Assembly: GCA_033239525.1 (NCBI GenBank)
Contig: BSYO01000035.1
Coordinates: 3,880,627-3,944,626 of the forward strand
Source: Nepenthes gracilis
Taxonomy: Eukaryota > Streptophyta > Magnoliopsida > Caryophyllales > Nepenthaceae
Direction: 5' to 3'
Length of the DNA stretch: 64,000 nt
The notes below the pieces were generated by a model. That model did not search any database, was not told the DNA's origin, and saw only the letters and a list, made by a program, of their open reading frames with translations. Shown here piece after piece: positions 35,480 through 49,700 of the stretch; the stretch's first letter is position 1; the number at the start of each line of letters is the position of its first letter. A program made the translations under genes and the position numbers.

Positions 35480-36990
35480 GCCTAGCGGTCACCATATTAA
35501 CCACTTTGGCCACTACTTGGTTCCTTGATTGTTACTATTTTTCCCTGTCTTCTCCCACCAGACCGAGATTTTGACCTAGGTTCCTCAAAAATTTGGTGAG
35601 GTGGCCTCTCCGGATCAATTACTCGATTTTCTTCTACAAAGTCCAACAGTCCTCTGTATTGTGGCTCGGAGATTGATGGAAGTCACAGTATTTCGTTTGG
35701 TCTCCTCTCTATGAGTTCTTCATCGACTTCAACCACTTCAAGAATTTTTCCTCTCTGATCTACATGGGGACATTCGCCCAGAAGTCATTGAAAGGGGTCA
35801 GGTGTATGGGCCTGAACTCCCTCCGTATTGTCAACTCCGTCCTGGGCTGCTTTCGACGAGGGTTGTCATGGCCCCCATTCTTCCTCTTTCCGTCTGCCGG
35901 CGCAGCGCGTGGTTAATCTATCCACTCCAGGTTCTTCGCCTCGTTAGCCTCCTCGGTTGCTATGTAGGCCCGAGCGACAAACTCAACCTCTTGAAAAGTT
36001 AGCTGATTTTTGTGGGCAAGATATTTAAAAAGTCGCTCAGCCCCAGAGCAGAAATAAAGTTGCTCAACTTCACCTCATCGGTGAGCTTGAGTATTTTTCG
36101 AGCATCAGTAGTAAACCTCCCCAAGAACTTATTCAAATTCTCCCCCGGCCTTTGCTTGATGTGGACGAGGTGCCAGGGCTGCTTCTCTTCATGGCGGCTG
36201 GAGACATACTACGCTAGAAAGTTATTATAAGATCCCAAAAACTCCGAATTGAATTTGTTGACAGTCGATAGAACCAAATTCGAGTATCCCCTTCAAAGTG
36301 AGAGAGAAGCACTGACACATAGTTACCTCCTCTAGGCCCTAAAAATTGAACAAGATACGGAAGTGGTTGAGATGGTCCACGGGATCAATGCTCCGTGGTA
36401 TTGTTCCAAGCTCGGCATCTTGAATTTCGGAGGTAGTAGTTGGGTCTGGCTCTCCATGGTGAAAAGAGACCTCTTCAAGTCGGAGGAGTGCTCACCGACT
36501 TCTCCTTTGAACATGCGCCTCCATATCTTATTTACTTTCTCCTCCACTTGAGAGGATGTTGTAGACCTCTTTGCGTTGAGGTAGGTTCTCAACTCTGAGT
36601 GTCCAATAGAGCAAAGATGTTCCGGCCGACTGCTACCACTAGCCGGTCGAGTAATGTGAGAGACTCCTTCTCAGACCGGGAGCCTCTGCTTGTCATGGGA
36701 GTAGTGCAAATTTCTTCATTCCGGGCACTCCTCTAAGGTCCCATGGCTCAATTGTCATTCCAGCTTGGAATGACTTCTGACGTTCAAGGTCGTTGAAACG
36801 TCGGAGTTACCCCGGCATGTGGCCCTCCTGGCCGACTTCTTTTTCCTCTAGCCTCTGCGCCTGGAAGCCATAATGTATGATGAAGAGAAGGGAGCCCTTT
36901 ACCTCTGCCGGCCTTGGCATGTGCAAAGTACCTGAAGTATTCTGGACATGTTGTTCATCTGCTCCACCATAGTTAGGATGATGGGAGCCG
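35480..36990 (-). pseudogene. Element B gag remnant
   Basis: MRTYLNAKRSTTSSQVEEKV begins at 36592 and LPPKFKMPSLEQYHGALIPW follows, matching the element A gag at the same place. Downstream (lower coordinates) is the Tat gag body and a Cys/His-poor C-terminus near 35650. Multiple stops and frameshifts occur. Confidence 0.68.
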
Positions 36991-38045
36991 GTTGTTTTTC
37001 TGCCCGACTACCCGAAAAAGGGTCATAGATGGGAAAGTGACGCCTTTTGTCGGAACGTTAGTTTAAGCTCTTGTGTTCACCATGCTTATTGGGGAAATAG
37101 TGGTTAGGCCTTTCGTTAGGCTTCTCATAGGTGGCGCCAATGATGTGTCATGAATTCGAGTTTTTGATAGATTCAGGTTCAATTGGGTATCGGGTTCATG
37201 CTGATGTGGGTCCCGATCTCCATGCTACTTGGCTTGGATCCTATACACCACAACAAAAGATGAGAAGTTAGAGAAAAACGGTGGGACTCGCTCTCCAATC
37301 TATCTTTCAATACTCAAATCAGTTATACTTCTTCCAAAATAAGGAATGCAAAGACAAAACTTACTTGAAATGATGTAGGGAAGGAGATACGTGAGTTTAA
37401 CTCCAAGGGAGCGCTCGGCGTGGAGTGTCTTTTGTGGTGGTGCGCTCGTGGAGAACAGCTTTTGATGGTGTGTTCATGGGAAGCGGCTTTTCTGGCCACT
37501 GGGTTCGCGAAGAGCAAATTGAATGACGCTTGATTTGTTCGAGAGCGAGAATGCTAGTATCAGTTTGAGGAGAGCCTGTCCAAGAAATGTGCCCTCGGGC
37601 CTTTTTATAACCATCTGACCTCACCACCCTTCCTTAAGTGGTAAAGCTAACTGCCAGTTGCCTGGGAGATCCTTTCCATCCGTTGAGAAGATTCTGACAA
37701 TATTTAGGGCAGCAGCGCTCGGAAGGAAGGATTCTTTCCTTCCTCGCGGAGATGCCGGACATGGTGAATACTTGGGTTTCCAATGGAGGATACACACTGA
37801 GTTGGGGACTTTCATTTCAGAGGAGATCGCGATCTAGAGAGATATTCTGCATCGCGACTAGTTATGGCAGGTAATCTCTTACACACGAGAACGGGTCCAC
37901 GGACCACGTCCTGTTTGGGCCGCATCCGGTTGTCTGAAGGTCATCTTCGGTCAATTAGCGTGTTGACCATCCTCTGGGCTAACGGGTTGCACTTCTCCTG
38001 GGCTGATCCCCTTTTTAGGCGGGCCCATTTCATCCCTCCCCATCA

Positions 38046-40763
38046 TGATGATTTTTTCTAACTCTACAACTTAACGAAATCTTAATTTTAATGTTACACA
38101 TTGTAAATTATTTCCTTCTTTTTAAAATAATAGATGATTAGAAGAAACTTTTTATTCAGGTGAGAAGGCGTTAACCTGTCAAGAATAAATGGACATATCT
38201 TGAACTTCTTTAATAAAAGTGTTAAACGGCTCTTGGCGAGTAGGCATAGCCTAGTTATTCGGTCCACCTACTAGTCTCATTTTAACACGGCACGTGGCCT
38301 ATGACATATTGAATTAGGCATATTCCTATGGACATGAGCGCAGCACGACCTATATATAAAAATAAATAAAAAATACATATTTAAAATAAAATTATTTTTA
38401 GTCACTTTTCTCTCTCTCCTACTTCCCTTCTCATCCCCTCCAAACCCTACCCAAACAGGTTGTACCCTGCATAGTTCGTTCCATGCCGAGGCACAGCTTG
38501 ATTGTGCTATGGGTTAGCACGACCTGCAAGTTGTCTATTGTATGGCCTGACATAATCCGAAATATTAGGCTATACTTGATATGGCCTATAGCGGGTTAAA
38601 TTGTAGTGTATCATGAACGATCCGTACTATAAAGAGTTAACTTGTAAAAGCGACTCGAAAATTAGAATTGGTAAAATAAGACCTGGCATGGTGCACTGAG
38701 GATACCGTTAAGTGTGAGAAGCTGTCTAACGATAATAGGAATCTTGTTACACAATTCAAGCTAGACTTGGGGGCGCCACGGTGACAATGCCAAATAGGAG
38801 GATCATGATGAAGAGCTTAAAAGGACCCCCAAGGGATGCATGCCATGGGGCTGCAACCTATTCGACAATAATTTTTGGACGGTTTCAACGCCTGTAAAAG
38901 GATTCATTTCTCGAATGGATTTCAGCTTGGGACTCTGTATCGAACCGTCGGGTGAGTGTCTAATTTGTGCTCCGTGCTTTTTGCTGTTTTATGTGAAGGA
39001 GCAGGCTGCGGCAGCATACCTCATAATGCTTATTAACGATGTGCTAGGTTTACACTCATTTTTTTTTTGAGTTTGCAAGCTTTTTTATTTGTGGGACATT
39101 CTTCTCACCTTTGCTCCTTTGTTTTCTTTGGGTCTTGGATTTCTGGAGCCTTTTCGTGCTTTCCTTTCCAGGGTTTTGCTTTTGTGTTTTCAAATCCATG
39201 CAACAGAAATAGAAGATGCCAGGTTCAACCTCGGAGCCATTTCCCATGTCATCTCAGCTTAGAAATCGCCATCTAGGCCTGTCGGAGATCTTTGATTGAT
39301 GACTAAATCAATGAGGTTCGTCACTTGTGCCCTCTAGGCATCATATGCCCCTGCTCGACTATTGGAATAATGCTTTTTTATATTATATTTTTAGTATATT
39401 TTTAAACACCTTTAATGGCCTTAATATTTCGTTTTAAAACTATTAGAAAACACGAAGAACTCTCTATTGAAAATGTGGAATTTTTAGAAAAGAAAAAAAT
39501 TAGTCCAGGGATTTTAATTCCTGATATTCAAATTTTATTGTTTTTTGAAAGTTTTTTTAATCTCAAAAATTTGAATCCTCAGATTTAATTTTTATTATTT
39601 TTTAATAAATTTGCTTTCAAATTCAAAAAGAAATAACTTAAATCCGTAAATCCTCTATTTTCTCCAATAGTAAGTTACGTGGTAGTCTGACACTACTACT
39701 CCAAAATGATTCGGCCTTGGACATAGCAGCTAAAGTTATCCCAAATAACATTTTTATCTTCAGCAATATAAAAAATATCAACTACAACATTTTATTGTCG
39801 TCCCTTTTTATAGAACGTAATTATCATATCTAGGAGAAAAAGCATTTTGATTACATAGAAGACGGTTGCTATATAGATGAAAGGGAACTCCATTTCTTAA
39901 AAGAATCAAGGTAGTTTTTTTCTTAATCTTAATCTTAATCGTAAATAAATAATTAAAATATAACTATTTTAAAATAATTAATTTTAACTAATTATTTTTA
40001 ATTTTTTATAAAATTAATTAAATTATAATCAATTATTTAAAAATAGACAATCAAAATATAAAAAATAGATATTTTTATCTCTATAAGAGATAAAAGTTCT
40101 TTCAAATCCGTTGTTATATAGGCTGCTGTAGCAAATATTACGATTTGTCCCAGGCTTACTAAGGAGGCACTTCAAAGCATCCCATTTCCAAGTCAGAGGT
40201 GTTACCAGATTAGCTAAGCAATGGGTTTAAGATAGACGATAATAAGATCAACCAAGACCGAAAATTCACTTTCTTTAATCAGACTAGTAATTTGGAATTT
40301 GTGCTACACAAAAAAAAAAAAAAAAAAACAGCATGCCCATAACCGAGAAGCAAGCAAGCGAATTCCCAATGGGGCTCGAAGACAAAAATTAAAGAAGGCA
40401 AGTAAATAGACAAAAATCCTGAAAAACGTAGTCATGATTAAGCAAAATGCGAATACAAAGGCTCAATAATGGACACGGTCAGGAGGAGAATTGCAGTCCC
40501 CTCCCGGCATGGATCAGAAGGAAAATCCCAAAAAGGTAGAAGCTGCGGGTGCATCAAGATTGAAAACACTCATCCGCTTAGTTTCCGTATTCAATCGGCT
40601 TAGGTTCCTAAACTCGAAGCAAATCACTTCTGCCGCACTGCAGCGTCATTTGAAGAGAAACTAAAGTAGAACAGTTAGATTTCCATGGAGTGTGATCAGT
40701 ATGTCGAGCGTTAAACGAAGTTGTTTTTCTTTTTCTTTTTTCTGGGTTTCAAATTACTTTACG
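38046..40763. other. Intergenic region downstream of the BRX-like gene
   Basis: No credible gene was found. 38270-38640 has repeated AGCACGACCT words and a TATATATAAA box, suggestive of a decayed repeat. 39350-40110 is very AT-rich; 39940-40090 is hairpin-prone and resembles 26778-26920. A poly-A run at 40311-40328 could be the tail of a retroposed sequence. The BRX-like 3' UTR should lie just below 40764 on the minus strand, but I cannot fix its polyadenylation site. Confidence 0.45.
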
Positions 40764-43700
40764 TTAAAGGTATTGAGCCTGTATCCTCTCTCGGTTACGT
40801 TCCCACCAAAGCTTTGCATGCACCTCTCCGAATTTTTCACGGCTGCAAGGATAAATGCCACAGTTAATTTACATCCAGTGAGTAGAATAACAAGAACAAT
40901 GATGAGATGGATCAGGTAATAGTACACGTATTCTGTTCCTACATTCATAAAGCATGGCCAGCTTCTATCCTAACATCTGGCCCACCGGGGAACTTTGTTC
41001 TTCTGCTATCAATGGATACTGAGCTTGTTATAGTAGCATAGCAGCTAGAGATTCATCTGGGTAGAATGTAGTGATTGGACGATATGCCTCGCGTATTTGT
41101 GCTAGACGATGCAGTAACAAGGCTCACATTCTCACTACCAAACAGATTAAATTCTAATAGAAGAAGATTAAATCTGTTTCCGCCATTTTACGGGAGATAC
41201 GATCAATAAAGTGAAAGATGCAGTCCATCTTTGCCTGCTTTTAATTAAAGCCGATGGAATCTGATCATGCACACCAGCACGTGAAAAACCCAAGTAGAAG
41301 TAGGCAAGAATGTCCCCTCTAGCTTTCCTTGATGGAAATGAGACTTCAAACCAAAGAAATAAGAGGAAGAAAGGCCATGAAATTGGTTGGCCGGGGGTGA
41401 AGCAGCAGTGAGTAGATGCCATCTAAATCCTGACAAAATTCTCCCTTCAAACTTCCACTAACAATTTGCCATGCAAATTGATTCTAATAGTCGTTTTCTG
41501 CTACCAGGATGCAAAGGATATGAAGTTTCCCTTTACTGCCAGGAGGAAATAGATAGAAGCAAAGTGATTGGCAATTACCTGAATCTCATACGCCGCAGTT
41601 CTCTAGTGCCATCTGCCAATTGCCTGATGGTAATATAGACCCCAGGCTCATCTTGTTCAACCCACTCTGTCTCCATGTCACTGGCATTACTGACAGATAC
41701 TGAGGCGTCATCTCTAGATGAAGTAGTTGTCCGTGATGCGTCTATAGAAGAAGTCTCAGTTTTCGGACCACACGCACTTGTCCCAGCATTGTAGAATTGG
41801 CTGCCAACTTGTTCAGAAGTTTCAGGGGGGAAATATCCTTTTCTAGCAGAGGGTTTGTGATGATCCCTTGGAGTCCAGTCCTTGTTCAGCGATGGAGTCA
41901 TAGGACTCTCCCTTGCTGATCCAAGCCTTGAGTAAGAGGAATCTCTCTGCGGCTAAACAGCAAGATCAGAAATCAGGGACTCTGCAGATATTATTTGTAT
42001 ATATCTTTAAGCTTGTGTTGCATGATGCTGACATTTTTTCATTAGAAGACATCCTAACGTGTGCATTTATTTTGTTATCCTGGCTGCTGAAATAATCAAG
42101 GAGATGGAGGGAATGGGTGGCAGCATACAATCATTCTAATGCATTGTTTTTTTATGCAGCAATGCAACTAAGCAAGAAAGGAGACTGTGTGGCACTTTAT
42201 TCACAATTCCATGTGGGTTGATAAAAGTCTCATACTTCTTAGTGAAATTTGGGAATCAATCCCATTTTCCTGTTTATCAATTGGCATGCACATCTTCACA
42301 TCTCATCCTGTTCCTTATATTCATGTGTATTGAATAGGTCAATAATGCTATAGTAATATCTTTCTACGACTCTCAATAACAAATATACTCCAAGTTCAGC
42401 TTCTCAAGCGAGGACCCACAAAGGTTATCAAGCAATTCAAACAGTTTTTGTCATACGCCAGGTCCACATTGGATCACAAAATATGCTTTTGGCCTTCTGC
42501 ATGATATTATATGGTGAATTTCAAAATGGTATAAGCAAATAGTCTTGGAAAAGATACAAGCACTTGTGAGTGTTTATATATGTATGTATATATATACAAG
42601 TCTACTATACATTGTAATGTTTCCAGGGCATAGGCACATTTTAGACGGACTTGACATTGACTTTTTTTTTTTTCTCCAGTTTTATTCCCACCGCCAATTA
42701 GCTGTTCAACCATTCTAAACTACCAGCTTCCCTAACTACCAATTGTCATAACTAGTATGTAGATAAATCTATAACTAGTGCATGCATGTGAAGATTTTTT
42801 CAACAATAGAAGACACCAGATCTAATGTAGAGATTGTTTACTGTAGAGTGCAATCCACAAATTCTAATTTAAAATTTTGTGGATTTGTTCTACTGGTACA
42901 AGATATAATTAAACAAAAGGCATCACTACATCCTAGAAAAAATTCACAATGCTCACTGGCATTATTAGGGGCGAATGTCGTCTTTGGGAAAGTAGCTTTT
43001 CACATGTTGATACCTTAAGTCCTCTGTAAAATCTACAGTATGTATTTTCTTCTAGTTTACTATTGGGAAGTAAAGCCTAATTAAGCTAAATCATTTACTG
43101 TTATTAATTTAGGCCCTTCTGTCAGCCACTTTTCTATGAGCAAATACATAGTCAACTAAATTGAGGTAATTTGTTCAGAAGAAACTTTAGGGGGCTCCTT
43201 CACAATGAGACAATAAATTATAACCAAGAGATTTAAGCCTATCCAATGAAGCATAAAAATAAGTTTTGACTAACTAATTCATTGGTTACCATGGAATGAA
43301 ATATCGACCTTATCTAGTATATTGGCTAATATATAATGGTATCAAGCCACCGTGATACCAATACTTCTCGATACCATGATAAAATTATAATATGTCACTA
43401 TAGCAACAATATATCACAATATGTCAGCTCAAATTCGAAATATTGGCCCACATGCCTGATATATGGCCAATATATCAGTTTATATCTACCTATCAAATTA
43501 CAAGTTATAAAAAAATCTTTTAAAGTTATAAAAAAATCTTTTATTTCATATATATCCGATACCAATATGTGTTGACAAGTGCGTCCATCACTAATATGAC
43601 CATAATTGATACAATATCAATACCGATATTTTCATTTATGCTGGTTACTATTGGAGAATTAGACATTGAATTGTCATGAAGTCTGAAGGAAATGAATGGG

Positions 43701-46700
43701 AAAGGAGAGGAAATAAAATTCTTCACTTTCTTTGGGAGTTTAAAAAGGGAAATTGAGAGGTGGGAGAAGAGAATATTGGTCCATTTATATTCATATCTTT
43801 CATTGAGGATTATGGGCAATTAAAGAACCACCGGGATGAATGGTTCAGCCTACCACCTTTCCTTCTGGAAAAATTCCAAAACAAGGTGATTACCCTTCTT
43901 ATCCCTAACCCCAGGAAACAAATACAAATTGTTACCTGAAAACAGGTGATCCACTATGAATCTAACAAAAGATAAAAAATTTGATGCTCTCAAACCCTAT
44001 ACCCAAAACATCCCATATCAATCCAAAAAAATCCCAAATCACCTTGTCTCAACTAACATCACCATACATATATATATATATATATCATAAACATGTTGAC
44101 CTAGCCTTTAACCACTACCATAGACCTAAACAAGTAGTTTAGGGCTTCACTTGAATATATCTGGTCAATTTTTCAACAAATCAAGGGATATTTAACCACC
44201 CTTCTTTCCATTCCTCTCCCCACTCCCTTTCAAATAGTGTAAGAAAGCACACAAAACCAGGAACAGATACGACAAGAAAGAAAAGATTAATTAAAGTTGC
44301 TAAGCAAGGCAGGGCTCTGGACTGGTTAATTATGATCAATCATAAATTATCCCCAAAGAAAACAAGCACAACTAACAGCACATCATTTTCAGCTGACAGA
44401 CTAGAGTAGTTAATAGGTACCTCATCCTCAGATCTCGAAGGAGTGTTAAGAGCCTGCTGATTGAATCTCTGGACATTGTAGAGCTCCATAATTCTGTCAT
44501 AGTTCTCACCCCACCATCTTTGAGCTTGCCATTTATTAAACATTTCTCGGCTACAAATATAAGAGGTCATGCAATTTCAGCTTGTGCTCATAATAGCACA
44601 TCAGGTTTCATCAGCGAGAATAAAATCGAACAAAAACAGCGCTTTTAGGACTTTAATGGACATTTCTCATGGCCAAATGTACAACAATCTGTTTGTGGTC
44701 TAACAATTGTAAATTTGGAATATCCACAAAAAGAAAGCAGTGAACTATGCAGCACATGTCATAAAATTGCAGGGTCATGCAATGGATGAATATATGATAG
44801 AGCTATTGCTTCTCAACTAGAAAAACTAAGAATGAAAATATCCTTGGAAAGCTCCTTTTTTCCCTTGAAGTTTGTTTCTCTCTGACTGAGGTAGCTCAAA
44901 TGCTCAAACAACCTGTTGACTAATGCAGTGAATTGATAGACTTCATAGCGATTTCAAGTGCTGGTGATTTCCATTGTTGCTATTGTGATGTTTTGGAGAC
45001 ACAATCGGTTCAATTTTCTAGAGTGCTCTAATAGATCCTCATCGTGTACCTGAATCGGATTCTTTTCAAGTCATTCCCTCCATTTGGAAGGGAGACAAAA
45101 GTAATATGAACTCCTGGCTCCACCTGTGCCATCCATTCTTTGGGGTCAGCATTATCATCTAGCACCACATCAGAAGTCTGAGCAGAGACAGATTCTTGTC
45201 CTCCAGTTGTTTGCTCAACACCAAATGCACCAGCAAATCTGGAGTCTGATCTTCCACCCTGATTGTGGCCAGTGCTTGTAAAATCCCATGCTGGTGTTGA
45301 GCTCGAGCTTCCAGCTTGCATGTAGGAGTACCGAACCCCTTCGGAAGCAGTATCAAAGTCTGAGAAAGGTCGTCCTTTCTTGAAGCTGCTGGAGCTTGTA
45401 CAGGGCTTGCATTGACGATAAGCACCCGAGAATTTCAGAGCCATATCTTTGATCTACAAGTGTAGATATCTATGTTATAGCAAAAGATAATTGAAGTACA
45501 TAGGTATGCATTCTAGTGTTCACTGTCATGCATAAGTTTGTACAACTGAGGACATTGATAATTGCAGATATGCTACAAATACACTAATGAAGATGAAATC
45601 ATGAAATTAGACAATTTACCATAAGATATTGGCAGACTCAGGTTTATATATGGATTTTACTGTCCATAATACAGTAAAAATTAATCAAGTTGAGACTTAA
45701 GAACAAATAAAGAAAAGGAAATGAAAGGAATATTAGTAAACAGTAAGGATACAACAGAAATAACAATTCTAAAACATGCACTAAGCATCTTTTATCAATA
45801 GACATATCACCTTAAGAAAGTGGTATAATAGTCTAAGCAATTTGCGTGAAATGAGCCCATCCTTGTAGACCTAAACTCACAGGCAGTCACACAACAGGAA
45901 CCACACCAATTGTAAATTATTTCATGACATAAAACTTATTCTACTTTGCGTAAATACATCACTGTGCTATTAAGCAATATGATTGAAATTATTTTTCTTT
46001 CTAAAAGAGGAACTGAATAATTTGATTTAGCATGATTATAATACTTCTATGATGCTTGTACATCCAATAAAAGGTACCAAGTTTTTATCTTTCTTGACGC
46101 AAAGGCTAGCACATTAGTAGGCGTTTTACAAACATAAACATCAAAATGACACACAATGGAAGAAAACTACTTAAGAATAGCTAACTTGCTCACGGCGTCC
46201 AGCACTGGTGTAGCTATATCTATAAGGCAGTGATACATCATTGATGTTATTAGTTAATTATTAGATTTTTCATTATCAAAACTTCAGCAAACAATCTTAA
46301 ACTCATGCTTTTAATATTTCGCTCACATGCAATTTCCATTAGTACATTTGTGCACTAGATAGCAAATAGACAAGCACAAGTCACAAAAGCAAAATCATGG
46401 ATACAAATGTCAATCTAGAGGTCTACATAAAATAATAAATGAAGTGTGTCGGGTATCAAGTGTATGAGTTGAACAAGCTGGTAAAAGAGTTACAGAGCCG
46501 GATAACCTTGCTCTGCACTCTTTACCTAAAGTGAATGGTAGGTAGACTTGGGGTCATGAAGTTGCAATTATTTTGTGAAATGAAAAAGTTACTAATCAAT
46601 CACTTAAAATATTGTCCTCTCATTGTGTGTAAATGCAGGTTTAATTACCTGAAGCTGGTAAAATTCAAGAAAGATTTCTAGACAATACACAATGATGGAA

Positions 46701-49700
46701 TAATGTGATGAAAAATGACCGTGCATTTTTAGCGCATAAAGTAAGCAATATGAATGTAACCTTTCAAATAAAGATTCTCTAAACAGTAATCAATAAAACA
46801 AAGACAATACTTGAAGATACAATGGGAATTCTTTTGCTAAAATTCAACACTTTTTCTATAACTTTTATAAGGCGTTACCTATATTTATCTAAATATTGTC
46901 CCAAAAAATCAAGAAATATTCTCTCTTTTTTTATAAATAAACTTTATCAATCCGGAAAAATTCTTATACGATAATATTTGAGACACATAAATCACGTGCT
47001 AAAGCTAAGTTGTTTCTGTCCAAGCAAATACTACTCTACAAGTAACTTTATCACATCAAAATTCCAATATTTTCAAACTTTTGAAAACCATCATATTCAC
47101 CTATACGGAATATTTGGTTGCCCCTTCGGATAACAAAAAAGAATATGTAAAGATGTTCATCACTCATCCATTTTCCTGTTACAGATAGAAGTCCCTGCTG
47201 CTTTTACCACCACACCCCCTCCAAAAAAAAAATAGCACTTACTAAATTCTTTGCTGTTTTCTTTTCTTAAAAAACAGTTCTAATGCTACCCATAGTTAAC
47301 CGGTTATGGTATGGAACATAGACTAGAACTACCTATTACCAACTACGAACTATTTATCACCTACTACCCAGAAGCTGCATGCTCCACGATATATACTGGG
47401 AGCCATGACTATGAGAATCGATTCACAAAGGTTCTACGGTCTATGACCCTGTATTCTGGCAGCATCTTTACATCACTTATGCCTTTAATGCATATTTATG
47501 TTTATGGAGATGCCACATAGCCCATTAATGCTTTAGTTGTTGCAATTTTGGATATTTTGTCACACAATTGGTGGACAGGTGCTAAACCCTGGTCACAACT
47601 GCAGCACTTCCCTTGTCTAACATCAAATGCTCCCAGTCCTTTCCTCAGTGATCTCCCTTGCTTATTTATACTCTTCTTTGTATCAAATCATATATAATGA
47701 TACGATTTAGTCAAATATTATATATGAAGCAAATGTGAAAAAAGAGGCAGTCATCAAAGATAGGGCGATGTTTTAGCATATAAAAAAGATGCTATGGTTT
47801 TTGTTTAAGTAGATAGGATAATTTAGACATTTTTACTGTTGACCAACAAACTAATAATAACACAAATGAATAATCCACATATCCGACATGTTTTGGTAGT
47901 GGTAGACTAGGTCATCTTTGTGGTGGACAAGACCATGTGGCCTTGAGGTGACAATTGAGATGAAAAACACAAAGGTAGTAGTGGAAGTTTTGATAGGCAT
48001 GGTAGTCGTGGTGGCAGATTTGAAGTCAGGGAGAGGGGAGGATAGTAATAATGGATTTGTTGGTGTTTGGTAGATTGTGAATTGGTGCGAGATGTAGTAA
48101 GCATTGAAGTAGGTCTGTAATACCCGATTTCTATTTGACGTAATTTGATATTATTTGTCATTTTGGGTATATTAGATGTATTGGAATCAATTGCATATTG
48201 TGAAATTTTAAAGGAATTTGAAACAGCAGGCTGACACCTGAGGTGCGCCTGCTAGATGCCCGAGCTCTGTTTGCCAAGAGCTTGCACCCGAGGGCCACCA
48301 AAGACGGTGCTCAGGCACCAAATGCCGTGTGTAGACACTTGAGGCGCACCTAAGCGACACTTGAGCGCCAGGCAGTTTATATAAGCGGCTACAAGGCACT
48401 GTGCAAGCATTCGCACGGGAGAAGGAAGAGAGGAGAGAGAGAGGAGGAGAAAGAGGAAAAAGGAAGAAGCAAAGTAGTAAATCGAAGTATCCTTTTGTCA
48501 TATCTATTTGATAGGAGGTTGAGAAAAGTATCCTTACGCCCTATTATTGGTCTATTTTTTTGTCTAATAAGTTTTGTTCACATTTCGAAGGTTTAATGTT
48601 CATGCATAATATTTTTATTTATCCTATTTATTTCCTTTGTATTTTCAACGATCGTTTGGGAGCTTTGTTAAGGTTTTGTAAGTATTTGATGGTTTTGTTA
48701 TTTTAAAGAAAAATGGGTGAATACTTGAGATTGTATATTTATAAATCAGTATATTTGCATGAAAAAAGTCATAAAAACCTGTATGGGCCATGCATTGGTA
48801 TACATGTATCGCTGCTTGGGGCTCAGGATCTCTACCTCTGTTATTTGTGATCTGATCTGATATCTGATCCTCTCCCGACGGGAAGAGCTTTGTTCCCAAT
48901 GGGAAAAACTTTGTAACTCCTTTTTTTGCTAGTAAGAAAAGGTTCTATTTGTAGATGATCCACTCCATCTGTGTTTTAATGAGAACCATCGTAAATGAAT
49001 TAAACGAAAAACTAATATATTCGGACATCCTAATATATGTACTAAATTTGAGGATTGCACCCAACGTCGCGGTTGGCAAAATATAGTGATCATGTTCCTT
49101 ATTTATGGAAGACAATGTACATAGATATTCCTACCGATGAGTCTAAATGGTAATTGATCTGACTTATAATTATCGAGAGTATATATAACCCTTCTTCATG
49201 TTGATCTCTTAGTCTTTGGTTCTCTAATTTTGTGCATACTTTGTATTTCTACATTGGTTTGTATTTGAGCTTTGTTTTGAGATTCACAAGTTTACCCACA
49301 GATGAGATTTAATCAGTCTCGTACATTTGGATATGTGATTTTGTTCCAGACCATATTTTGTTTTTATAAGATTTTGTTCCGAACTCTGATTCGTTTATAT
49401 GTGATTTCGATCCGAAATTTGTTCATTTAGCTTATGTTTCAGTATGGATTATGACATGATTTGGATTATGTGATTTCACTCTAGATCTCTATTTCGTTCA
49501 GTATACGTCTCGATGGGACTATATTTTAATTTGAAATATGATTTGAGTACGAAACTATCCACATGACTTTCAATATCGAATTACTCGGATTGGTATCTTT
49601 TATGCATTTTGTATGTGTGGACCCCCCCTAATTTTAGACATTATTGTTTATTATATGATATAAATACTTGTTGAGTTTTAAACTCACGTTTTTGCATCTT

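Larger units (their letters stand above)
27117..38045 (-). mobile_element. Ty3 Tat-like element B, minus strand
   Basis: The 3' LTR (left) is 27117-28003 and the 5' LTR (right) 37141-38045. Both carry ATCTCCATGCTACTTGGCTT and GCGCTCGGCRTGGAG. The minus-strand sequence next to the 5' LTR is TTGGCGCCACCTATGAGAAG (37140-37121), a Tat-type primer-binding site. The order along the minus strand is gag, protease, RT, RNase H, archaeal-type RNase H, a short linker to integrase, then a ~4.7 kb region with plus-strand ORFs and two minisatellites, then the 3' LTR. No clear target duplication was found. It is related to element A but not its twin. Confidence 0.85.

Noticed and set aside
41168..41436. Minus-strand ORFs after BRX-like exon 4 as a possible last exon
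   Set aside because: Neither frame contains the expected SRE.F..V.A..WW motif; the true terminal exon is at 40842-40764.
47907..48161. 84-codon minus-strand ORF in BRX-like intron 1
   Set aside because: It is low-complexity Ser/Pro/Leu-rich and crosses the solo LTR border at 48116, so it cannot be an old gene.
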